A stretch of 12,127 nucleotides of DNA from contig JAKBSX010000031.1 in NCBI GenBank assembly GCA_021844725.1, forward strand, positions 1 through 12,127. Direction: 5' to 3'. The stretch's first letter is position 1. Each line of letters opens with the position of its first letter. A program made the translations under genes and the position numbers. Of this stretch, positions 7,338-12,127 are shown piece after piece. Below the pieces are notes generated by a model that was not told the DNA's origin, did not search any database, and was given only the letters and a program-made list of their open reading frames with translations. The stretch comes from Actinomycetes bacterium. Lineage in GTDB: Bacteria; Actinomycetota; Acidimicrobiia; Acidimicrobiales; Acidimicrobiaceae.

Positions 7338-7897
7338 GCTTTCGATGCTTTCAGTTGTTGATTTTTCATCGGAGCACTGGGGTTCACTAGACTAGGCTTT
7401 TCTTGTTGTATCCTTCCAAGTCCTGAAAGATCCCGATGGGGATCCAGTCTTACGGAAACAACGAATTGCGTTGTAGTTATGTCCGCATCAGCTGTATATT
7501 TGCATTTGGAGCTAGCGAAGAGTGCTCGCTTCTTGTTATCTTCAATTTTGGCATTTTTACAGCCTGGGTAGTAGCACTGCGAATCGAAATTGGTATAGTC
7601 CGTTATGACTGGAACCCTGGGTTCAATGTTTGACACGTTCTCCCATAATAAAATTCTGTATGTGCACAAATTCTGATAAAGTAACGCCCTATTTGGTTCG
7701 TACTGCCGAGCTGCGTTTCGTCCCTTGTGACCAGTTTCAACACTTCTGAGTTGCGTAATCTCTGCGGCGGTAAAGACCTCATGCCTCGTAAGTGCGCATG
7801 TTTGGGCTCGACCTCTTTGCCGGAAGTTTGTTTGGTCGAGGCCCAAGTAGTAGATGACGTGGCAATTAGGGTAGTCCCGATGCTGGCGAATGCTCAT
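7334..7897 (-). CDS. Unrecognised 187-residue protein inside the urease operon
   Basis: I do not recognise this protein. Its frame begins 6 bases after the ureG stop and ends in an ATGA overlap with ureD, spacing that is typical of translated operon genes. The product is polar and basic, rich in Gln, Asn, Arg and Tyr, with no signal peptide or membrane segment. It has six cysteines: Cys12 next to His13, one in AQTCALTRHE, one in NLCTYR, a CYYPGC pair, and one in SSKCKY. With His5, His13 and others these could bind metal, but the spacing does not match a zinc finger I know. It is not UreE (no matching fold signature or His tail). No ribosome-binding site precedes the ATG. A chance open frame, a degraded insertion or a lineage-specific nickel accessory protein are all possible; the operon fit favours a real gene, weakly. 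Confidence 0.5.
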   Translation of the reverse strand: MSIRQHRDYPNCHVIYYLGLDQTNFRQRGRAQTCALTRHEVFTAAEITQLRSVETGHKGRNAARQYEPNRALLYQNLCTYRILLWENVSNIEPRVPVITDYTNFDSQCYYPGCKNAKIEDNKKRALFASSKCKYTADADITTTQFVVSVRLDPHRDLSGLGRIQQEKPSLVNPSAPMKNQQLKASKA

Positions 7898-7903
7898 ATG
7901 GTT

Positions 7904-8635
7904 TTATGAATTCGCATGATGATGCATGTCTTCAGCAGATGTAACGGTTTTGCCATGATATGATGCACGTATTCCCTCATTTAAGGAGTTTGTGGGGTTG
8001 AAGTTGCGGATTTGTTCAAGCACCCAGCGTTGTATTTCCATGACACCCTCCCTGCTGAGCAGGTCACAGAAAATAGTTGGTAGTTCCCCCCTTATAATCT
8101 TTGCATCGCGGGCCATTACCTCCAAATCTGCTCCAACATGAGGTGCAAGTGTGGTTTTATTTATTATCAGCAGGTCTGAATATGTAAGGCCAGGCCCTCC
8201 CTTTCTTGGTATCTTGTCTCCCTGGGCCACGTCGATAATGTAGATGGTTTTATCTGCTAAATCAGGTGAGAACATAGCAGTCAAATTATCGCCACCAGAT
8301 TCGACTAAAATTAGATCTAACTTAGGGAAGTTATCTCTGAGTTCGCGGATCGCTCCCAAATTCATTGAAACATCATCCCTTATGGCAGAATGAGGACATC
8401 CTCCAGTTTCGACACCAATTATTTTTTGATTATCGATGATGTTTAGTTTTGAGAGAAACTGGGCATCTTCTTTTGTGTAGATGTCATTAGTTACGATTGC
8501 CATGTCTAACTGTGACTGGAGCATTTCGATCAGACGCCTTACTAGCGTTGTTTTGCCTGATCCAACCGGTCCGCCGATTCCGATTCGAACCGGAGCATGT
8601 AATTCACTTTGGTATTTGGTTTTAGTGGCAGTCAT
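7904..8635 (-). CDS. ureG: Urease accessory GTPase UreG
   Basis: UreG is a SIMIBI-class GTPase that binds nickel and drives its delivery to apo-urease with UreF and UreD. The 243-residue product has the P-loop GPVGSGKTT (22-30), TNDIYTKEDAQFL (49-61), the nickel-binding CPH (Cys80, His82) within VETGGCPHSAIRDD, and ESGGDNLTAMFSPDLAD (112-128) with switch residues. The fourth GTPase motif is unusual: NKTTLAPHVGADLEVM (159-174) has Thr162 where family members have the Asp of NKxD. It is longer than the usual 205-225 residues because of about 12 residues before VRIGIGGP and a C-terminal tail ending in MHHHANS. The ATG is preceded by AAAGGA (AGGA at 8642-8645, spacing 6). It follows ureF after 13 bases. 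Confidence 0.96.
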   Translation of the reverse strand: MTATKTKYQSELHAPVRIGIGGPVGSGKTTLVRRLIEMLQSQLDMAIVTNDIYTKEDAQFLSKLNIIDNQKIIGVETGGCPHSAIRDDVSMNLGAIRELRDNFPKLDLILVESGGDNLTAMFSPDLADKTIYIIDVAQGDKIPRKGGPGLTYSDLLIINKTTLAPHVGADLEVMARDAKIIRGELPTIFCDLLSREGVMEIQRWVLEQIRNFNPTNSLNEGIRASYHGKTVTSAEDMHHHANS

Positions 8636-8648
8636 TTTCTATCCTTTG

Positions 8649-9353
8649 TTAGCTCTGGAATAGTCTTGGTGAAAGAGATTGATGCTGCATTTGTGACACT
8701 TCAATTCCTAAACATAGCGCGGTTATGGTGTTTGGTTTTTGGTCGGGATAGACGCTAGCCAACTTGGTGATTATCGGACTAAGTTTTGACATAAGTTTGA
8801 GCTGATCGGTTTGGCCAATTCTTGCATATCTAACTAATACTTGCGTAAGAGCCAGAGCCTGACTTTGAAGGTAGAGCAGCCTGGTGCTATAAAAGTTCCA
8901 AGTACGGCGTGAAGCTATAAGACCTACTAGGGTTGCGGGTTCATTGATGGCAAAACTGTCGAGTTTGGCAGCGGTTTCTCCGAAATAATTCTTGGCGGCG
9001 GTCAGGATAGCTTTGCAAATTAATAGTGAAGCCGTTCTTGCCTCATGAGTGGGTCTAGAAGCATGCAAGTGGCTATCATTTTTCTCAATTTCTCCAATCG
9101 ATTTACTACCTTTTGATTCATAAAGTCTCTGCGCTTCAGTCAGCACTACAAGCTCGCCATACCAGAGAGAATAAATCAGATAATTTGTGATCCACACGGC
9201 ATACGACTCAAGTGTTTTCCCAGTGGAATTGGCTACAAAAGTTTCAAATCCAAAGCTGTGCGAAAAATAGCCAACCGGAAAACTCGAGTCGAAAAAGTAG
9301 TGCATCTCCCCGAGTGATGGATCGCAATGATTGATTTCTGCAATCTTAGCCAT
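8649..9353 (-). CDS. ureF: Urease accessory protein UreF
   Basis: UreF is an all-helical protein that bridges UreD and UreG in the urease maturation complex and is thought to gate GTP hydrolysis by UreG. The 234-residue product shows the family's N-terminal signature DSSFPVGYFSHSFGFETFV (22-40, equivalent to DSAFPTGGFAHSxGLE) and helical segments such as YLQSQALALTQVLVRYARIGQ near the C-terminal third. Two start codons lie in tandem: TTG at 9354-9356 and ATG at 9351-9353. The AGGA that overlaps the ureC stop is spaced 4 bases from the TTG and 7 from the ATG, so I chose the ATG. The gene is 9 bases downstream of ureC, consistent with coupled expression. Confidence 0.93.
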   Translation of the reverse strand: MAKIAEINHCDPSLGEMHYFFDSSFPVGYFSHSFGFETFVANSTGKTLESYAVWITNYLIYSLWYGELVVLTEAQRLYESKGSKSIGEIEKNDSHLHASRPTHEARTASLLICKAILTAAKNYFGETAAKLDSFAINEPATLVGLIASRRTWNFYSTRLLYLQSQALALTQVLVRYARIGQTDQLKLMSKLSPIITKLASVYPDQKPNTITALCLGIEVSQMQHQSLSPRLFQS

Positions 9354-9362
9354 CAAGTGTTC

Positions 9363-11072
9363 CTAAAATAGACTGTAACGTTGGGTAAGTGGCAATTTAT
9401 CTGCCGGGGAGGAAGTTAGCAGCTCTCCGTTTAGCCGGACTTGGTAGGTCAAAGGATCTACTTCAATGTCTGCAATCAAATTGTTGAGTACCATGTCATT
9501 TTTCGTAATAGTACGTGTGTTTTTTACGGGTAAGTATTTTCGACGCATGTATCTGGGTAGATTATTTTGGGCGATACTAATGCCGGAAACAAAGCTGACT
9601 CCAAGACTACTGGAAGCACTTCCCATTGTTCCAAATTGAGGTTTGTACATCTGCACTTGAGGAGTGGGGATTGAAGCATTGGGATCTCCACTAATTGCAT
9701 AGGCGATCATTCCGGATTTTATAACAGTCTCAGGTCTGATGCCGAAGAAGGACGGCTTCCATATTACTAAGTCAGCCAACTTCCCTATTTCAATTGATCC
9801 CACGTATTCCGATATACCGTTAGCTATAGCTGGATTTATGGTGAACTTTGAAATATACCTCTTGACGCGATAGTTATCTGATTTTTCATTATCCTGGGGC
9901 AAGGGCCCTCTCTCGCGTTTCATTTTATCTGCAGTTTGCCAGGTCCTAATCAGGACCTCGCCAACTCGTCCCATTGCCTGGGAATCCGACGAGATTATGG
10001 AAATTCCACCTAGGTCATGAAGCACATCTTCGGCAGCGATGGTTTCTTTCCTTATTCTGGAGTCAGCGAAAGCGACATCTTCGGCAACACGCTTATCGAG
10101 ATGGTGGCAGACCATGAGCATGTCCAGGTGTTCTTCAATGGTGTTAACGGTGTAAGGCCTGGTGGGATTGGTCGAGGAAGGGATGAAGTTTGAGAGGCCA
10201 GCTACTTTTATGATGTCGGGGGCATGCCCTCCGCCAGCGCCTTCCGTGTGGAAAGCGTGGATAGTCCGGCCGGCGATTGCATTTATTGTGTCTTGCACGA
10301 ATCCACTTTCGTTTAGGGTGTCGGTGTGTATTGCTACTTGCACATCCGTTAAGTCGGCAACTTCCAAGCATGTGTCGATTGCTTTTGGAGTTGATCCCCA
10401 ATCCTCATGTAATTTGAGCCCCATCGCCCCGGAGCTCACCTGTTCCAGAAGTGCCTGGCCAGAAGAAGAGTTTCCTTTGCCGAAAAATCCGACGTTAATG
10501 GCCTGGTATTCGAATGCTTCCAGCATCCGGTGAAGGTACCACTTACCTGGAGTGCAAGTTGTGGCATTTGTTCCTGTGGCTGGACCGGTTCCTCCTCCAA
10601 TCATCGTGGTCACCCCAGAAGTTATGGCAGCTTGTATCTGGTCGGCGGAAATGAAGTGAATGTGGGAATCAATTGCCCCAGCAGTTACAATCAAATTTTC
10701 GGCTGCAATGATTTCGGTTGAAGCACCAATTTCTATAGTTACCCCATAGGAGACCTGAGAGTTTCCTGCCTTTCCGATTGCTGCGATCAGGCCGTCTCGG
10801 ACCGCAATATCTGCTTTGTAAATGCCAGTGTTGTCGATAATTAAGGCATTTGTGACTACTAGATCTGGCGCGCCATGATCCCGTGTGATGGTTGGGTTTT
10901 GCCCCATTCCGTCTCTAATGGTTTTCCCGCCACCAAATTTGGCCTCTTCTCCGTAGACTGTTAGATCTTTCTCGACTTCAATAATCAGGTCTGTGTCTGC
11001 TAATCGCACTCGGTCACCAGTGGTGGGACCGTAATGGTAGGCATATTCGGCTCTACTAATTGAGATACTCAT
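9363..11072 (-). CDS. ureC: Urease alpha subunit, catalytic
   Basis: This is the 569-residue nickel-metalloenzyme subunit that hydrolyses urea to ammonia and carbamate in the cytoplasm. All active-site residues are visible with an offset of 3 from the Klebsiella numbering: His137 and His139 in DSHIHF, the carbamylated Lys220 and His222 in GLKLHEDWG, His249 in AIHTDTLNE, His275 in [15 protein letters not shown], the mobile-flap Cys322 and the base His323 in MVCHHLD, and Asp363 in [12 protein letters not shown]. Length matches bacterial UreC (about 567-573) and the C-terminus ends in the usual LTQRYSLF. The ATG overlaps the ureB stop as ATGA, with no separate ribosome-binding site, implying coupled translation and matched subunit output. 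Nothing suggests loss of activity. Confidence 0.99.
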   Translation of the reverse strand: MSISISRAEYAYHYGPTTGDRVRLADTDLIIEVEKDLTVYGEEAKFGGGKTIRDGMGQNPTITRDHGAPDLVVTNALIIDNTGIYKADIAVRDGLIAAIGKAGNSQVSYGVTIEIGASTEIIAAENLIVTAGAIDSHIHFISADQIQAAITSGVTTMIGGGTGPATGTNATTCTPGKWYLHRMLEAFEYQAINVGFFGKGNSSSGQALLEQVSSGAMGLKLHEDWGSTPKAIDTCLEVADLTDVQVAIHTDTLNESGFVQDTINAIAGRTIHAFHTEGAGGGHAPDIIKVAGLSNFIPSSTNPTRPYTVNTIEEHLDMLMVCHHLDKRVAEDVAFADSRIRKETIAAEDVLHDLGGISIISSDSQAMGRVGEVLIRTWQTADKMKRERGPLPQDNEKSDNYRVKRYISKFTINPAIANGISEYVGSIEIGKLADLVIWKPSFFGIRPETVIKSGMIAYAISGDPNASIPTPQVQMYKPQFGTMGSASSSLGVSFVSGISIAQNNLPRYMRRKYLPVKNTRTITKNDMVLNNLIADIEVDPLTYQVRLNGELLTSSPADKLPLTQRYSLF

Positions 11073-11380
11073 AGGTTGTGAATTCCATGGTGGTCATGAC
11101 TAGGGGTACCCCCAGGCTGATCGGCACTAAACTTTATGAGCGATACAATCTTGGTTTGGCCGGGCTCGAATCTAACTGCAGTTCCCGAGGCTATATTAAG
11201 ACGTTTTCCAATGGCGGTTTCTCTGTTGAATTCAAGGGCTGAATTCGTTTCAAAAAAATGGAAGTGCGATCCTACCTGAATTGGCCTATCGCCACTATTT
11301 CGAACTTCTATTGCGAGCGACTCCAGATTCTCGTTGAGAATGATGTCTTCTTCTTTCAAAAATATTTCACCAGGAATCAT
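11069..11380 (-). CDS. ureB: Urease beta subunit
   Basis: This 103-residue structural subunit packs against UreC and completes the (alpha-beta-gamma) trimer of bacterial urease. It begins MIPGEI and contains [18 protein letters not shown] (37-54) and [18 protein letters not shown], which are hallmark UreB stretches. The ATG is preceded by AGAGGA (11387-11392, spacing 6). It lies 25 bases after ureA and overlaps ureC by 4 bases. Confidence 0.97.
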   Translation of the reverse strand: MIPGEIFLKEEDIILNENLESLAIEVRNSGDRPIQVGSHFHFFETNSALEFNRETAIGKRLNIASGTAVRFEPGQTKIVSLIKFSADQPGGTPSHDHHGIHNL

Positions 11381-11405
11381 TTTTATTCCTCTAAAAGTTT
11401 TCCAA

Positions 11406-11708
11406 TTATTGAATTGGATTATGGACTGTGACTAGCTTGGTGCCGTCTGGGAATGTGGCTTCTATCTGGATTTCGTCAAGCATTTCAGCAATGCCTTCCA
11501 TTACCTGGGAGCGGGCCAGGATAGATCTCCCTTCAACCATTAGTTGTGCTACTGAAGCTCCATCACGGGCCCGCTCGAGTATTTGAGCTGATATCAGTGC
11601 AACTGACTCTGGGTAGTTGAGCTTTAAACCTCTATTTAGCCGCTTAAGAGCTAGATCAGATGCAACCACAAGCAGAAGCTTTTCCTTGTCTCGTTCAGTT
11701 AGAAGCAT
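11406..11708 (-). CDS. ureA: Urease gamma subunit
   Basis: This 100-residue subunit is the first gene of the urease operon. The sequence [34 protein letters not shown] and [21 protein letters not shown] matches UreA along its full length, and the length is typical (100). ureA and ureB are separate genes, as in most bacteria and unlike the fused Helicobacter form. The ATG has only a weak GGGG (11714-11717) at spacing 5. The upstream AT-rich region holds the likely operon promoter and operator candidates. Confidence 0.97.
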   Translation of the reverse strand: MLLTERDKEKLLLVVASDLALKRLNRGLKLNYPESVALISAQILERARDGASVAQLMVEGRSILARSQVMEGIAEMLDEIQIEATFPDGTKLVTVHNPIQ

Positions 11709-11759
11709 CGAAACCCCGATTCATTGAAGTGTAACGAAAATCTAATTCCTCTAAATATC

Positions 11760-11790
11760 TTTATAGTGACTAAGAATTAACATTCGTCAA
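11760..11790 (-). promoter_or_regulatory. Candidate promoter for the urease operon
   Basis: On the minus strand TTGACG (11785-11790) and TATAAA (11760-11765) resemble sigma-70-type -35 and -10 boxes. The spacer is 19 bases, longer than the preferred 17. Transcription would start near 11753, leaving a leader of about 45 bases before ureA. Confidence 0.4.
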
Positions 11791-11847
11791 GTTACAAATG
11801 CTGTTAATAAAATGGAAATAATTTCGATTATGCGTGAGATAATTGTC

Positions 11848-11863
11848 ATTGGTATGTACCAAT
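11848..11863. promoter_or_regulatory. Perfect palindrome, candidate operator
   Basis: ATTGGTATGTACCAAT has 7-base arms around a TG centre. The TGGT...ACCA half-sites resemble those of FadR/PdhR-type GntR regulators, although the spacing is one base longer than in the PdhR box. TTGTCAT direct repeats at 11843-11849 and 11870-11876, 27 bases apart, flank it. It sits about 60 bases upstream of the candidate -35 of ureA. Which protein binds is unknown. Confidence 0.45.
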
Positions 11864-12093
11864 AAATAGTTGTCATGCGTCGTGTCTATTTTCAATATTC
11901 TGATTGTAGTGCTTGTCATCTTGGTGAATTACCAGGTTGAGAGCAATATAGGGCTGTTATGCTCATGTGATTATTATGGGAATGGCATATTAGTTAACCG
12001 TATGTTTACATTTCTGATGTTATTTCACACAAAAGATCGGCTAAATTTAATAATTAGTTAGTTTGTTTAGTGGTTGTGAGTTGCGAAATGTCC

Positions 12094-12109
12094 GTAACAA
12101 TTTAGAAAC
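12094..12109 (+). promoter_or_regulatory. Candidate GlnR-type nitrogen control site
   Basis: GTAAC, six bases, then GAAAC matches exactly the gTnAc-n6-GaAAc core element described for GlnR in Streptomyces and related actinobacteria. Only one such pair is seen; the second pair of an extended site is not recognisable. GlnR often controls urease and ammonium uptake genes. The site is about 385 bases upstream of ureA, so it may serve a divergent gene beyond the window instead of, or as well as, the urease operon. Confidence 0.4.
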
Positions 12110-12127
12110 AAAGGTGTTTGATTTCAC

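Larger units (their letters stand above)
11709..12127. other. AT-rich upstream region of the urease operon
   Basis: No convincing gene is present in these 419 bases; GC falls to about one third by eye. The region contains a possible minus-strand promoter (11760-11790), a perfect 16-base palindrome flanked by TTGTCAT direct repeats (11843-11876), and an exact GTNAC-N6-GAAAC element at 12094-12109. A plus-strand frame at 11870-12061 starts with TTG and has no ribosome-binding site, so I treat it as spurious. A divergent plus-strand gene may begin just beyond the window, in which case this is a shared control region. Confidence 0.6.

Noticed and set aside
7600..7800. Faint resemblance of the unknown protein (LTRHEVFTAAEITQL and NRALLYQNLCTYRILLWENV) to the core of tyrosine recombinases
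   Set aside because: The catalytic Arg/His/Arg/Tyr pattern and the length are missing, so the similarity is probably chance.
7607..7898. A second open frame on the same strand over the unknown gene (about 96 codons)
   Set aside because: It has no start near ureG and no family signature, and it ends inside the 187-residue frame, which fits the operon better.
11870..12061. Plus-strand frame of 63 codons with a hydrophobic N-terminus upstream of urease
   Set aside because: TTG start, no ribosome-binding site, very AT-rich DNA and overlap with palindromes and repeats; more likely control region than gene.

Overview
The window looks like a piece of an actinobacterial chromosome with unusually low GC for that group (mid-40s percent by eye, dropping to about one third in the last 400 bases). 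Two things point that way. Three genes of the decaprenylphosphoryl-arabinose (DPA) pathway lie together, as in mycolata-type and some other actinobacteria. The urease cluster has the actinobacterial order ureA-ureB-ureC-ureF-ureG-(ureD), with separate ureA and ureB and no ureE. This placement is an inference; no rRNA or other strong taxonomic marker is present.

Layout: everything is on the minus strand except one plus-strand gene. Positions 1-2456 carry, in transcription order, a UbiA-family decaprenyl-phosphate phosphoribosyltransferase, DprE1 and the first 32 codons of DprE2. Together they turn PRPP plus decaprenyl phosphate into DPA, the arabinose donor for cell-wall arabinan; the phosphatase step is not in the window. 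Positions 2552-4690 (probably starting further upstream) encode a sucrose-phosphate synthase fused to a sucrose-phosphate phosphatase domain, a one-protein route to sucrose. A 411-base divergent intergenic region separates it from dinB (5102-6382, plus strand), a Y-family translesion polymerase. dinB converges on the end of the urease operon.

The urease operon runs from 11708 down to 6477. ureA, ureB and ureC make the enzyme; ureF, ureG and ureD make the nickel-insertion chaperones. An unrecognised 187-residue open frame lies between ureG and ureD, 6 bases after ureG and overlapping ureD by the ATGA arrangement. It is the least explained part of the window and the best candidate for something new. 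Upstream of ureA is a 419-base AT-rich region with a candidate promoter, a perfect 16-base palindrome, and an exact GTNAC-N6-GAAAC match to the nitrogen regulator GlnR element. This suggests nitrogen-responsive control of urease or of a divergent gene beyond the window.

Other notable points are an alanine at the DprE1 position that is the benzothiazinone-targeted cysteine in Mycobacterium tuberculosis, loss of the Asp of the NKxD motif in UreG, and a sucrose-phosphate synthase whose good ribosome-binding site precedes ATC rather than a normal start codon.
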